Under the pieces are notes generated by a model, which searched no databases, was not told the origin of the DNA, and saw only the letters and a program-made list of their open reading frames with translations. This document shows, piece by piece, positions 43,948-52,663 of a stretch of 64,000 nucleotides of DNA; within the stretch, counting starts at the first letter, position 1, and every line of letters begins with the position of its first letter. Position numbers and translations under genes: made by a program. Origin of the DNA: Haloarcula vallismortis ATCC 29715 (GTDB lineage: Archaea; Halobacteriota; Halobacteria; Halobacteriales; Haloarculaceae); NCBI RefSeq assembly GCF_000337775.1, contig NZ_AOLQ01000067.1, positions 48,271-112,270 of the forward strand. The letters run 5' to 3'.

Positions 43948-44658
43948 ATGGGGATGGTCACAGTCAACGACGTCGATTCACGGTCGTACCGCGCTGTAGA
44001 GATATTGCTGCTCTTGCCGACCTTTCTGTTTGGGTTTCTCGGGCTCGGGTTGATCATTGTCGGGATAGGGGGCGAGAGTGTGGGTAGCGGGCCGCTCGGG
44101 ATGGCCAGTATCTTCGGGACGTTCGGCGTCTGGTACCTCGGCGGCATTGTTGTAGCGCTGATATCGTGGCTCGTAACGCCGTTCTTCCTCTACTTTGATA
44201 CAAAGAAGGTGCAGGAAGCAGACGTGGACTGGGACCCGAATCCAGTCCTGTATGCGGTCGCCAGCTTCTTCCTCGGCTACCTGATGAAACTTCACCACCT
44301 GTACAAACGCCATCAGTATGTTGTCGACTGGGTTGACCGGGACTGGTGGTGGACGATTGTCGCTATCGGGACCGTGCTGCCGCCCGTTTGTCTCGCTCTC
44401 GGGGGTGTGCTTGTTTCAAGCGGAAGCGTCGGTATCGGACTTACTCTGATTGGCGTCGGTATCCTCACCGCGGTACCGTTCTCTGTCGCCATCTACCGCG
44501 ATGCGACCTACGTTCGCCTTCAGTCCGGGACGTGGCAGCCCAATCCGGGGAACTACGTCAATCTCGGTGTCTTTTTCATGATTCCCGGGCCGATAGTGTA
44601 CCCCATAATCGGCTGTTACTACCTGTTTCGCCGCCACCGAGCTATCGGGACACTGTAA
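43948..44658 (+). CDS. Polytopic membrane protein of unknown function
   Basis: A 236-residue protein with about five or six hydrophobic helices (EILLLLPTFLFGFLGLGLII, YLGGIVVALISWLVTPFFLY, WTIVAIGTVLPPVCLALGGV, VGIGLTLIGVGILTAVPFSV) and a C-terminal ILVY-like segment. A central loop (FDTKKVQEADVDWDPNPVLY) repeats in shape near the C-terminus (IYRDATYVRLQSGTWQPNPG), hinting at an internal duplication. I do not recognise the family. The ATG at 43948 is preferred because the frame upstream runs through ribL in another frame. A TATTTTACA element at about 43899-43907 may be its TATA box. Confidence 0.65.
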   Translation: MGMVTVNDVDSRSYRAVEILLLLPTFLFGFLGLGLIIVGIGGESVGSGPLGMASIFGTFGVWYLGGIVVALISWLVTPFFLYFDTKKVQEADVDWDPNPVLYAVASFFLGYLMKLHHLYKRHQYVVDWVDRDWWWTIVAIGTVLPPVCLALGGVLVSSGSVGIGLTLIGVGILTAVPFSVAIYRDATYVRLQSGTWQPNPGNYVNLGVFFMIPGPIVYPIIGCYYLFRRHRAIGTL

Positions 44659-44762
44659 TCGCTGACGTAGCCCTCCCTGTTTCGGCCCGGGACGTGAGCG
44701 TGGGACTCACAGGAGCCGGGTAGGCGCTGTGACTGGCTTTGGTTTCAGCCTACTTGCAGTCT

Positions 44763-45191
44763 TTATCGCGCAACAGTAACTGTTGCCTCCGAGATGACAC
44801 GCTCATCTGTACTGTCGATACCGGCCTCAACCGCCAGCACGTACTCGCCCGGCGACGCGCCGTCCGGAACGGCCACAGCCAGAGTACCGGTAACAGAGCC
44901 AGCGACAGGGTCCCAGACAAGTTCGGGCGGGTAGGACTCCCGAACCGCGGTGGGTTCCGGCTCGAACCCCTCGTGTGTCACCTGCCAGTTCTCCGGAATC
45001 TCGGCCAGCTGCCACGTCATGACACCGACGGACGAGGCTTGCACCTCTATCCACGCCGTCTCGCCCGGCGCAGCGGTCGCGTCTGACGTTTCGATGGCGA
45101 GACCGCTGTCCGAGCCGCCGCCTGGGGCCCCACAACCAGCCAGACAGAGCGTTCCGGCCGAGAGGGCGAGTAGCGTTCTACGGGTTCGCAT
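44763..45191 (-). CDS. Tat-type lipoprotein, beta-domain, unknown function
   Basis: A 142-residue exported lipoprotein. The N-terminus RTRRTLLALSAGTL is a twin-arginine-like signal and LAGC with C20 is the lipobox. The mature part is a single immunoglobulin-like beta domain (APGETAWIEVQASSVGVMTW, VTGTLAVAVPDGASPGEYVL) similar to NPCBM/CARDB-type modules. No ligand is predicted. It faces the plus-strand atpK-like gene. Confidence 0.78.
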   Translation of the reverse strand: MRTRRTLLALSAGTLCLAGCGAPGGGSDSGLAIETSDATAAPGETAWIEVQASSVGVMTWQLAEIPENWQVTHEGFEPEPTAVRESYPPELVWDPVAGSVTGTLAVAVPDGASPGEYVLAVEAGIDSTDERVISEATVTVAR

Positions 45192-45412
45192 ACCGGCCGT
45201 TCCAGCGGTTGGGAGAAAACGGTTCGCCCGGGAACTGCTGAAGCCCTGTCCGGTTTGAGTGCTGGCGCTGTTCAGTGACCGAGAGTCGTTCTCCGTGAGA
45301 ACTGTACGTCCGTGGTGCTTCGCCGCCGATCATCGTAAAAGACGACCATGAATACCAGGGGTTGGAATCCATCGGTCAGGTGATTGTCCCCGCCTTCGAA
45401 CGGGAAACTGCC

Positions 45413-45679
45413 ATGTCAGCCACCACAAGTGCGGTCATGTTACAGACAGGGGGTCCCGCGATCTCTGCCGAGGCGGCGAGCTATCTCGCCGGAGGACTCG
45501 CGGCCCTCGCCGTCGGGTTAGCGGCGCTTGGCTCCGGGTTCGCCGAACGCGGTATCGGCGCGGCGGCGGTCGGAGCCATCGCCGAGGACCCAGATATGTT
45601 CGGCCGGGGACTCATTCTCACAGTCCTGCCCGAGACGCTGGTCATCCTCACACTGGTGACCGTGTTCGTCGTCACGTAG
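45413..45679 (+). CDS. atpK: A-type ATP synthase subunit K homologue (orphan)
   Basis: An 88-residue two-helix hairpin typical of the rotor ring of archaeal ATP synthase: first helix LAGGLAALAVGLAALGSGFA, loop ERGIGAAAVGAIAEDPDMFG, second helix LILTVLPETLVILTLVTVFV with the ion-binding carboxylate E74. The start at 45413 gives a short polar lead. The rest of the atp operon (H, I, E, C, F, A, B, D) is not in the window, so the gene stands alone between a lipoprotein and an aminotransferase gene. It may be the only K gene, displaced, or an extra paralogue. Confidence 0.82.
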   Translation: MSATTSAVMLQTGGPAISAEAASYLAGGLAALAVGLAALGSGFAERGIGAAAVGAIAEDPDMFGRGLILTVLPETLVILTLVTVFVVT

Positions 45680-45773
45680 CGACAGTAGCCGTTTCCGCGG
45701 CCCAGCACAATTTTTTGCCGCGTTTAGACGGGTGTGTTATCGAGCGTCGGCGAGAGTGGGTACTGCCAGTTCT

Positions 45774-46934
45774 TCAGATGAGGTCGGCTTCTGCCAGCCG
45801 GTCGACGGCCTCCTGCAGGCGCTCCTTGCTGTTGGCGTAGGAGATGCGAGCGTAGCCGGGCGTCCCGAACGCGGTCCCGGGGACAGTGGCGACCTGAGCC
45901 TCCGAGATAGCCTGGTCACACCACTCGGTATCGTCGCCATCGGGGGCAATTTCGGGCATCATGTAGAACGCGCCCTGTGGCTCGGGGACGTGGACGCCGT
46001 GGTCCTCGAACAGGCCCATGAGGAACTCGCGGCGCTCGGCGAAGGCCTGACGCATCTCCTCGACAGCGTCGTCCGTGTTCGTGATGGCTTCCACGCCGGC
46101 GTGCTGGACGAAGTTCACGGCACAGGAGACGGAGTGGGAGTGGACCTTCCCGGCCTGTGAGACGAGTTCTTCAGGAGCCGCGAAGTAGCCCAGCCGCCAG
46201 CCGGTCATCGAGTACGCTTTCGAGAAGCCGTTGAGGGTGATGGTCCGGTCTTCCATGCCCTCAAGCGTGCCGAGCGAGACGGCGTCGACGCCGTCGTAGG
46301 TAATCTCCTTATAGATCTCGTCAGAGATGACCGTGATGTCGTGCTCGACGGCGAGGTCGCGAACGCCCGCCAGCGCCTCGCGGGAGTACACTGCGCCGTG
46401 GGGGTTGCCCGGTGAGTTGACGACCAGCAGTTCCGTCTCGTCGGAGACGGCGTCGGCGAGGTCATCCAGCGCGCCCTCAAGCTGGAAGTCGTGGGCAGCG
46501 GTGTCGACGCGGGTCAGCGTCCCGCCGGCGAGTTTCGCCATCGCCTCGTAGGATACCCAGGCCGGGTCCAGCAGCGCGACCTCGTCGCCGTCGTCGATGA
46601 TGGTCTGGAAGATCTCGTACAGCGCCTGCTTACCGCCCGGCGTGACGATGAGGTTGTCCGGGCCGTACTGCGTGAGGCCGTCGTCGTGGAGGCTGTCGGC
46701 GATGGCCTCTTTCAGTTCGGGGATGCCGTTAGAGGACGTGTAGCCGGTGTGGCCGGCGTCGAGTGCGTCCTTGGCGGCGTCCTTGATGTTCTCCGGCGTG
46801 TCGAAGTCGGGCTCGCCGACGCTCAGGTCGACGACATCTTTCCCCTCAGCCTCCAGCTCTGCGGCCTTGTTACTGATTGCGAGGGTCGCGCTCGGTTCTA
46901 CACGTTCGACGCGGGAAGCGAAGTCCATAGTCAT
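45774..46934 (-). CDS. aspC: Class I/II pyridoxal-phosphate aminotransferase
   Basis: A 386-residue fold-type I aminotransferase, closest in look to archaeal aspartate/aromatic aminotransferases. The PLP lysine lies in NGFSKAYSMTGWRLGY, the pyridine-contact motif is VISDEIYKEITYDG, and NSPGNPHGAVYS, GTAFGTPGYARISYA complete the pattern. Substrate (Asp, aromatic or other amino acid) cannot be fixed. Its ATG overlaps the ribH stop by four bases, so it is co-translated with ribH; the alternative start M3 would only shorten it by two residues. Confidence 0.9.
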   Translation of the reverse strand: MTMDFASRVERVEPSATLAISNKAAELEAEGKDVVDLSVGEPDFDTPENIKDAAKDALDAGHTGYTSSNGIPELKEAIADSLHDDGLTQYGPDNLIVTPGGKQALYEIFQTIIDDGDEVALLDPAWVSYEAMAKLAGGTLTRVDTAAHDFQLEGALDDLADAVSDETELLVVNSPGNPHGAVYSREALAGVRDLAVEHDITVISDEIYKEITYDGVDAVSLGTLEGMEDRTITLNGFSKAYSMTGWRLGYFAAPEELVSQAGKVHSHSVSCAVNFVQHAGVEAITNTDDAVEEMRQAFAERREFLMGLFEDHGVHVPEPQGAFYMMPEIAPDGDDTEWCDQAISEAQVATVPGTAFGTPGYARISYANSKERLQEAVDRLAEADLI

Positions 46935-47344
46935 TGTTCGAGTTCGGTGGCGAGTTCGATTGCGCTCCGGACGGCCGAGGCCCCCTTGTCGGTTCGGGCT
47001 TCGGCCTCGTCCTGGCTCATGCCCGGGCCGATGATACCCAGCGTGACGGGGGTGTCGCGGTCGAGGGACACGTCGGTCAGCCCCTGTGCGGCGGCGTTGC
47101 CGATGACCTGATCGTGGTCAGTGTCGCCGCTGATAATCGCACCGAGAACGGCGACGGCGTCGACGTCCGACCGGCGTGCGAGCCGGTCGGCAGCCAGCGG
47201 CGTGTCGTAGGACCCGGGGACATCAATCGATGCGACAATCTCGGCGTTGTTGTCGGCAGCGGCCTCGTAAGCCCCGTGCTCCATCTCCTCGATAACGGCC
47301 CCGTGTTTGTCGTACTGGGCGACAACCAGCCCAAGCTGCACCAT
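46931..47344 (-). CDS. ribH: 6,7-dimethyl-8-ribityllumazine synthase
   Basis: A 137-residue RibH that condenses 5-amino-6-ribitylaminouracil with 3,4-dihydroxy-2-butanone 4-phosphate in riboflavin synthesis. Visible family parts are IDVPGSYDTPLAADRLARR, AVAVLGAIISGDTDHDQVIG and TPVTLGIIGPGMSQDEAEAR. The catalytic His corresponds to H in TDHDQV. It heads a two-gene unit with the aminotransferase and is divergent from agl23. Confidence 0.93.
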   Translation of the reverse strand: MVQLGLVVAQYDKHGAVIEEMEHGAYEAAADNNAEIVASIDVPGSYDTPLAADRLARRSDVDAVAVLGAIISGDTDHDQVIGNAAAQGLTDVSLDRDTPVTLGIIGPGMSQDEAEARTDKGASAVRSAIELATELEQ

Positions 47345-47471
47345 ATCTGATTTCCGGGGAGGGGCGACTAAAGAACTACCGTTCCGTGCCTACGAATCTC
47401 TAGACCGCTGTGCCGGCCGCTGCGGCGGAGCAGTAGCTTCAAAACACGTTATAGAAACCAGAAGGATTCTA

Positions 47472-49469
47472 ATGCCTCATGTGCTTGGGCCAGGTATGGC
47501 TGAGTCGTCCCTGTTGTCTGCCCTCCACGATGTCCGGGGTCGGTGTCGGTCCTGGTTCGCGGACGACCCCCGCGCCACCGTGAAGCTCGTCGTCGTTGTG
47601 ACGCTTCTCGGTCTCGGCCTCAGAATCGCGGCACTCGGGAGCCGTGTCGCTCACTTCGACGAGGGGCGGGTGGCCTACTGGGCGCTGCATCTCCGTGACT
47701 CCGGGTCGTTCGCCTACCGATACATCATCCACGGGCCGTTCATCCAGCACGTCGATAGCTGGGTGTTCGCCCTCGCCGCGCCAACCGATTTCACGATGCG
47801 GCTCCCCGTCGCGATTGTCGGCGGCCTCCTCCCACTGACAGCGCTGCTCTTCCGAGAACACCTTCGATCCGACGAGACGGTGCTCATGGCTGCCTTTCTT
47901 GCGCTCAACCCCGTCCTCCTGTACTTTTCGCGGTTCATGCGCAGTGACGTGCTGGTCGCGGCGTTCATGTTCACCGCCTTCGGTCTGCTCGTCCGGTTCG
48001 TCGACACCCGGAAGGCACGCTATCTCTATGGCGTCGGGGCATTCATGGCGCTGGGGTTCGCCTCGAAGGAAAACGCCATCGTCTACGTGCTGACGTGGCT
48101 CGGCGCGACCGGCCTGCTGCTGGCGAAGGTGTTCGTCCTCCCCAACGGCTACCGTGACGCCGTCGGCTTCCTCCGGACCGTCCCGAGTATCGGTGCCATC
48201 TGGGGCCGAATTGCTGGTCGCGCCCGGGCGGATGTCGGGCTTGTCGTTGACACCGTTCGCTCGTTCCGTGACCGCCACGACAGCGCCGCCTCCGTCCTCG
48301 CGGCGTACGCGAGTCACATTGTCCTCGCCGCACTGGTGTTTGGCTTCGTCTCGCTGTTCTTCTACGCGCCTCGCGGGGCCGGTGTCGCCGGCCTCGAACA
48401 CCCGCCAGCGCCGGCTACCAGCGGCGACGTGAACTTCTGGTCGGGCGTGACGAACCCGTCGCTGTTTCCCGAACTCGTCCAGGCCACCTGGGAGCGCGTC
48501 GCCGACCAGTACAGCGAGTGGTTCTCGCCGGCCTCCGAAAAGGCGACGACGACGGACACTGGCCTCGTCGAATCCATCGAGACGTTCTACGAGAGCGTCG
48601 ACGGCCACTACGAGGTACTGCTGAAGGCGCTGGGCTACACGGCGGCACCGTTGCTCCTGTTTTCGGTATTCGGGTACGTAGTCGACCGACTGGGAATCGT
48701 CAGGCCACGCCACCTCGTCCCGTTCGCGGCCTACGGCGGTTACGTCTCGATTCTGGGCTACCCTATCGGGACCGACATCGGCGCGCCGTGGCTCGCCGTT
48801 CACGTCGTCGTCCCGCTGTCGATTCCGGCCGCCGTCGGGCTCGCCGCCGTGGTTCGGTGGGGGAACGAGTCGCTGTCGGCTGACGACGTGACCGGCGCTG
48901 CTATCGCCGCCGCCATCGTGCTGCTCGTCACTGCACTCGTCGTCAACACGACCGCAACGCGGGTGTACACAAACGAGCATCTGGAGGGGAACCCACTGGT
49001 CCAGTACGCCCAGCCACAGGAGTCGCTTCGTGCTGACCTGGCCGAGATGGACCGGATCGCGACGGCCAACGGGAACGGCACCGATGTCGTAATGTATCAC
49101 GGGGAGAGCGGCGACGCCTACGACGCCGACGATGCCTACGTCAAGGAAAACCGCGGCCAGTGGAACGACTCGTGGTGGAACACCAGACCGACCTGTCTGC
49201 AGTGGTACAACTCCCTGCCACTGCCGTGGTACTACGCGGCCGGTGACGTGAACGTCTCGTGTGAGAACCGGCCAGACACGCTCGCCGAACAGGTCCGGGA
49301 CAGGCAGCCACCGATAGTCGTCGCCCAGCAGATTGACAGCACTGTTCCCGTCGAACGGCTCGAAGCCGCCGGCTACGAGCCCCGAACCCATCGGATGCGG
49401 ACGAAGTACAGCTCCAACGACATGACAGTGTGGGTTCACGAGTCCTACAGCCGAGAAACGAACGCTTAA
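47472..49469 (+). CDS. Agl23-type flippase-associated membrane protein (TIGR03663)
   Basis: A 665-residue membrane protein of the TIGR03663 family, named flippase activity-associated protein Agl23 in haloarchaea and linked to N-glycosylation. It has about 11-12 helices in the first 520 residues and a GT-C-like first loop with HFDEGRVAYWALHLRD (acidic pair D-E). Other features: SRFMRSDVLVAAFMFTAFGL and KENAIVYVLTWLGATGLLL. The C-terminal ~140 residues form an extracellular domain (DVVMYHGESGDAYDADDAYV). The start is uncertain: 47472 or 47496; a TATAG element at 47450-47454 favours the later. No other agl gene is adjacent. Confidence 0.82.
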   Translation: MPHVLGPGMAESSLLSALHDVRGRCRSWFADDPRATVKLVVVVTLLGLGLRIAALGSRVAHFDEGRVAYWALHLRDSGSFAYRYIIHGPFIQHVDSWVFALAAPTDFTMRLPVAIVGGLLPLTALLFREHLRSDETVLMAAFLALNPVLLYFSRFMRSDVLVAAFMFTAFGLLVRFVDTRKARYLYGVGAFMALGFASKENAIVYVLTWLGATGLLLAKVFVLPNGYRDAVGFLRTVPSIGAIWGRIAGRARADVGLVVDTVRSFRDRHDSAASVLAAYASHIVLAALVFGFVSLFFYAPRGAGVAGLEHPPAPATSGDVNFWSGVTNPSLFPELVQATWERVADQYSEWFSPASEKATTTDTGLVESIETFYESVDGHYEVLLKALGYTAAPLLLFSVFGYVVDRLGIVRPRHLVPFAAYGGYVSILGYPIGTDIGAPWLAVHVVVPLSIPAAVGLAAVVRWGNESLSADDVTGAAIAAAIVLLVTALVVNTTATRVYTNEHLEGNPLVQYAQPQESLRADLAEMDRIATANGNGTDVVMYHGESGDAYDADDAYVKENRGQWNDSWWNTRPTCLQWYNSLPLPWYYAAGDVNVSCENRPDTLAEQVRDRQPPIVVAQQIDSTVPVERLEAAGYEPRTHRMRTKYSSNDMTVWVHESYSRETNA

Positions 49470-49494
49470 CCCCGCCGCTGTGGAAGCGCGCGGT

Positions 49495-50640
49495 ATGACG
49501 CTCACGTCACCAGGACCGACTGTCGGTGTTGTCGGCGGTGGCCAGCTCGGCCGGATGCTGGGCGAGGCGGCCGCGCCGCTTGGCCTCGAACTGCTCGTGA
49601 CCGACCCGACGCCGGACTGTCCGGCTGCGCCAGTCGTTCGCGACCAGCTCGTCGGCGACTTCGACGAGGAATCGACTCTGCGAGAACTCGCCGAGCGCGC
49701 CGACTACCTCACCTTCGAGATCGAGCTCGCCGACCCCGACGTGCTCGAACGGGTCGCCGACGAGACGGGGACGCCGGTACATCCTGCGCCAGAGACGCTA
49801 CGGACGATTCAGGACAAGCTCGTCCAGAAGCGCCGGCTGGCCGACGCCGGCGTCCCGGTCCCGGAGTTCCGTGCCGTCGACACCGCCGACGACCTCCGGG
49901 AGGCCTGTGAGGAACTGGGCTACCCCGCGATGCTCAAGGCCCGGACCGGCGGCTACGACGGCCGCGGGAACGTCCCCGTCGACGGCCCGGAAGACGTCGA
50001 GGACGCAGTCGACGCCATCGCCGGCCCGGCGATGGTCGAGGAGATGGTCGACTTCGAGCGGGAACTCGCGGTCATGGGCTGTCGCGGCGCGGACGAGCGG
50101 GACACGTTCCCGGTCACTGAGACGATTCATCGGGCAGAGATTCTTCGGGAATCCGTCGCACCGGCCAGAGCGTCGAGAGCCGTTCGCGAACGCGCCCGAG
50201 AGGTCGCTCACGACGTGCTTGACGTGATGGACGGTCGCGGCGTGTTCGGCATCGAGCTGTTCGAGACGACCGACGGCGAGATTCTGCTCAACGAGATCGC
50301 ACCGCGCCCGCACAACTCCGGGCACTGGACTATCGAAGGGTGTCACACCTCGCAGTTCGAGCAACACCTGCGGGCGGTCACCGGCCAGCCACTGGGGTCG
50401 ACCGACCAGCGGTTCCCGACCGTCTCGACGAACATCCTCGGAGATGTGGCAGAGCGCCAGCCGGCGGCGATGCAGGGCGAAGACGGCGTGCTGGAGACGC
50501 CGCGGGCCCACCTGCACTGGTACGGCAAGCGCGAGGTGTACGAACTCCGGAAGATGGGACACGTGACGCTGACCGCTGACGACCGCGAGGGCTTACTCGC
50601 CGATGCGCGCGACCTCCGTGACGGACTAAGTTTCGAGTGA
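49495..50640 (+). CDS. purK: N5-carboxyaminoimidazole ribonucleotide synthase PurK
   Basis: An ATP-grasp enzyme that carboxylates aminoimidazole ribonucleotide with bicarbonate. The 381-residue product has the N-terminal VGVVGGGQLGRMLGEAAAPL fold, IQDKLVQKRRLADAGVPVPE, the glycine-rich ATP loop MLKARTGGYDGRGN and the C-terminal LLNEIAPRPHNSGHWTIEGC. It works with PurE, whose gene is 14 kb away on the other strand, so the usual purEK operon is split. The start 49495 removes a five-residue lead. Confidence 0.94.
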   Translation: MTLTSPGPTVGVVGGGQLGRMLGEAAAPLGLELLVTDPTPDCPAAPVVRDQLVGDFDEESTLRELAERADYLTFEIELADPDVLERVADETGTPVHPAPETLRTIQDKLVQKRRLADAGVPVPEFRAVDTADDLREACEELGYPAMLKARTGGYDGRGNVPVDGPEDVEDAVDAIAGPAMVEEMVDFERELAVMGCRGADERDTFPVTETIHRAEILRESVAPARASRAVRERAREVAHDVLDVMDGRGVFGIELFETTDGEILLNEIAPRPHNSGHWTIEGCHTSQFEQHLRAVTGQPLGSTDQRFPTVSTNILGDVAERQPAAMQGEDGVLETPRAHLHWYGKREVYELRKMGHVTLTADDREGLLADARDLRDGLSFE

Positions 50641-50716
50641 CCGTGACGGACTGCCCATCGGGTCCAGAGCAGTCCGGAACCGAGCGGTCTTTGCCTGTCC
50701 GGCCCTGAGCGTTGGT

Positions 50717-51160
50717 ATGGAGCGACGGGACTTTCTCCGTGCGGCTGGTCCGGCAACGGTCGCAGGGTTGGCTGGCTGCCTCGGCGGTGGGAGCGCTGAC
50801 ACCGACTACGACGTGGGGATGTCTGCGAAGGCGTTTCGCCCGGTTCGCATCGCCGTCGAACCGGGAACGACCGTGCGGTGGCTCAACACGAGCAAGCAGG
50901 GCCACTCGGTCACAGCATACGAAGACGATATCCCCGACGAGGCCGACTACTTCGCCTCCGGCGGGTTCGACACCGAGCAGGCGGCCCGCGACAACTGGGG
51001 GAACTCCTCCGGTGGGACGATGTTCGAGGGTGACGATTTCACGCACACCTTCGAGGTGCTCGGCGAGTATGCGTACTTCTGTATCCCGCACGAACGAGCC
51101 GGGATGGTTGGGACCGTCGTCGTAACGGAGGACCCGGACGCGGTGACGAGCGGCGAGTAG
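50717..51160 (+). CDS. Halocyanin-type blue copper lipoprotein
   Basis: A 147-residue plastocyanin-fold electron carrier exported by Tat: RRDFLRAAG motif, lipobox LAGC with C21. Copper ligands are H63 in KQGHSVTAYE, C122, H125 and M130 in YFCIPHERAGM, a complete type 1 site. Halocyanins shuttle electrons between bc1-like complexes and terminal oxidases on the outer membrane face. It is 76 bp downstream of purK and probably independently transcribed. Confidence 0.92.
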   Translation: MERRDFLRAAGPATVAGLAGCLGGGSADTDYDVGMSAKAFRPVRIAVEPGTTVRWLNTSKQGHSVTAYEDDIPDEADYFASGGFDTEQAARDNWGNSSGGTMFEGDDFTHTFEVLGEYAYFCIPHERAGMVGTVVVTEDPDAVTSGE

Positions 51161-51194
51161 TGTCTGTACTCACCCTGTGACGAGAGTTTGCGTT

Positions 51195-51683
51195 TCAGTT
51201 CTCCCGAATGGGGTCCGGCATTGAGATACCAGCCGCCGGCGCGTCATCGCCGTCGTCGCCGACGCTGACCGTCAGAACCGGCATCGGGGCGACGCGGACG
51301 ACCTTCTCAGTGACGCTGCCCAGAAGGTATCGGTCGTACCCAGTTCGACCGTGGGTTCCCATGACGATGAGGCCGATATCGTTCTCCGTGGCGTAGGCGA
51401 CGATTCCGGCCGGCGGATTCCCCCAGCGGACCTCCCGGACGACGTCGAGGCCGGTCTCAAGCGCCCGCTGGGCGACCGCTTTCGTCGCGTCCTCTCCGTC
51501 CGCGGTGAGTGTTTCCTCGACACGCTGTTGCACGTCGTCCGGAACCGATCCGTACGCCCGGTCATCGACGACGTGGAGCGCGTGGACTGCGGCCCCGAAC
51601 TGCTCGGCCAGTGCGACGCCGTGGTCGACGACCACGCCCATGTCATCGCTCCCGTCGGTCGGAATCAGCACTGACTCGTACAT
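51195..51683 (-). CDS. UspA-type universal stress protein
   Basis: A 162-residue protein of the universal stress family with N-terminal YESVLIPTDGSDDMGVVVDH and the ATP-binding motif VMGTHGRTGYDRYLLGSVTE (G-x2-G-x9-G-S/T form). It likely binds ATP. The family is expanded in haloarchaea and its members are stress- or salt-associated; the specific role is unknown. It is convergent with the halocyanin gene. Confidence 0.88.
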   Translation of the reverse strand: MYESVLIPTDGSDDMGVVVDHGVALAEQFGAAVHALHVVDDRAYGSVPDDVQQRVEETLTADGEDATKAVAQRALETGLDVVREVRWGNPPAGIVAYATENDIGLIVMGTHGRTGYDRYLLGSVTEKVVRVAPMPVLTVSVGDDGDDAPAAGISMPDPIREN

Positions 51684-51798
51684 GTATAGTGTTACCGCGT
51701 GTCACGGTATAAACCCATGTCTACCGGGTTCGCTTCCAAGATGCAACTCGCCACACGCTGCGATGAAAAATCGGAAAACGGTCGCTGCTGTAACGAAG

Positions 51799-52440
51799 TT
51801 AGGCTTCGACGTCGACGTCTTCTTCGTCCACGTCGACAGCCGTCTCCTCTTCGGCGGCGACTTCTTCGGGCCGCGCTTCGAGCGTGGTCTTCTTGATCTC
51901 GACGCGTCGGAGCGGATAGATGTCCTTGGCCCCGCCGTAGATGGCCGAGGAGAGACGACCCTCGACGACGCTGTCGACGAGCTCTTCAAAGGTGCGGTCT
52001 TTAGCCGTCTCGCGAACGAGGTCGATCATCGTTCGGCGGATGGCCTTCTCCTGGGAGGCGTCGGCCTTCTTCGTCGTCACGGCGACCGGCTGGACCTGGA
52101 CGCGGTAGTCGTCCGTGGTCAGCACGGTGATGTAGGCTTCGACCTTCGAGGAGCCGCGGCGGACGAGCGAGCGGAGGTAGTCCCGCGTGAGCTCGTGGCG
52201 GATGAACTCCGTGTACGCCGAGTCCGAGGCGACCTCGTTAATCTTGAAGGTCAGCTTCGTGTTGTTCTCGCTGGCGTCGTTCGTGAGTTCGCCCAGCGTG
52301 GTTTCGATGGTGCGTCCGAGCACCTTGTCCGGTTCGTCTGCTGGTGTCTTACCGAGAACCTCCCGGTCGAACTGCTCGGGAGCCTGCACGGTGTACCACC
52401 GTTTCTGTTCTGTGCGCTTGGAAACGCTTCGTTCACTCAT
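51799..52440 (-). CDS. rps3ae: Ribosomal protein eS1 (S3Ae)
   Basis: A 213-residue small-subunit protein. Conserved parts are KRWYTVQAPEQFDREVLGKT, FKINEVASDSAYTEFIRHEL and RRTMIDLVRETAKDRTFEEL. The C-terminal ~20 residues are highly acidic. It binds near the mRNA exit and, unlike bacterial S1, is a globular archaeal/eukaryotic protein. The start at 52440 matches MSERSVSKR; it overlaps pcc1 by eight bases and is last in the rps15-recJ-like-pcc1-rps3ae unit. Confidence 0.94.
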   Translation of the reverse strand: MSERSVSKRTEQKRWYTVQAPEQFDREVLGKTPADEPDKVLGRTIETTLGELTNDASENNTKLTFKINEVASDSAYTEFIRHELTRDYLRSLVRRGSSKVEAYITVLTTDDYRVQVQPVAVTTKKADASQEKAIRRTMIDLVRETAKDRTFEELVDSVVEGRLSSAIYGGAKDIYPLRRVEIKKTTLEARPEEVAAEEETAVDVDEEDVDVEA

Positions 52441-52663
52441 GGTTGGATTGTGTGTGTTGGTCTGCGAGCTGTGCTGCAACCCGGATGTTGACGACGTAGT
52501 CGTCGACGGTCGCCTGCAGGCCGCCAGTCGAGTCGCGCTCGACGGTCGTGACCACGGCGTCGCCCTCGACCCGCGTGGTCATCTCGTCAGTGTTGTCCGG
52601 CCGGACCGCGCGTGCGACGCGTTCGGGCGAGTCGTGTGTCGTGCGAATCTCGGCCCGTCTCAT
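52433..52663 (-). CDS. pcc1: KEOPS complex subunit Pcc1
   Basis: A 76-residue protein of the KEOPS complex (with Kae1, Bud32, Cgi121), which makes N6-threonylcarbamoyladenosine at tRNA position 37. It has the Pcc1 pattern: RRAEIRTTHDSPERVARAV, DAVVTTVERDSTGGLQATVD and a final helix VVNIRVAAQLADQH. The ATGA overlap with the RecJ-like gene (52660-52663) and the eight-base overlap with rps3ae are conserved in archaea. Other KEOPS genes are elsewhere. Confidence 0.9.
   Translation of the reverse strand: MRRAEIRTTHDSPERVARAVRPDNTDEMTTRVEGDAVVTTVERDSTGGLQATVDDYVVNIRVAAQLADQHTQSNHE

Noticed and set aside
47469..49505. 678-codon minus-strand frame opposite agl23
   Set aside because: It is the antisense shadow of a high-GC gene with clear membrane helices on the plus strand; its own product is Arg/Gly-rich and unlike any protein.
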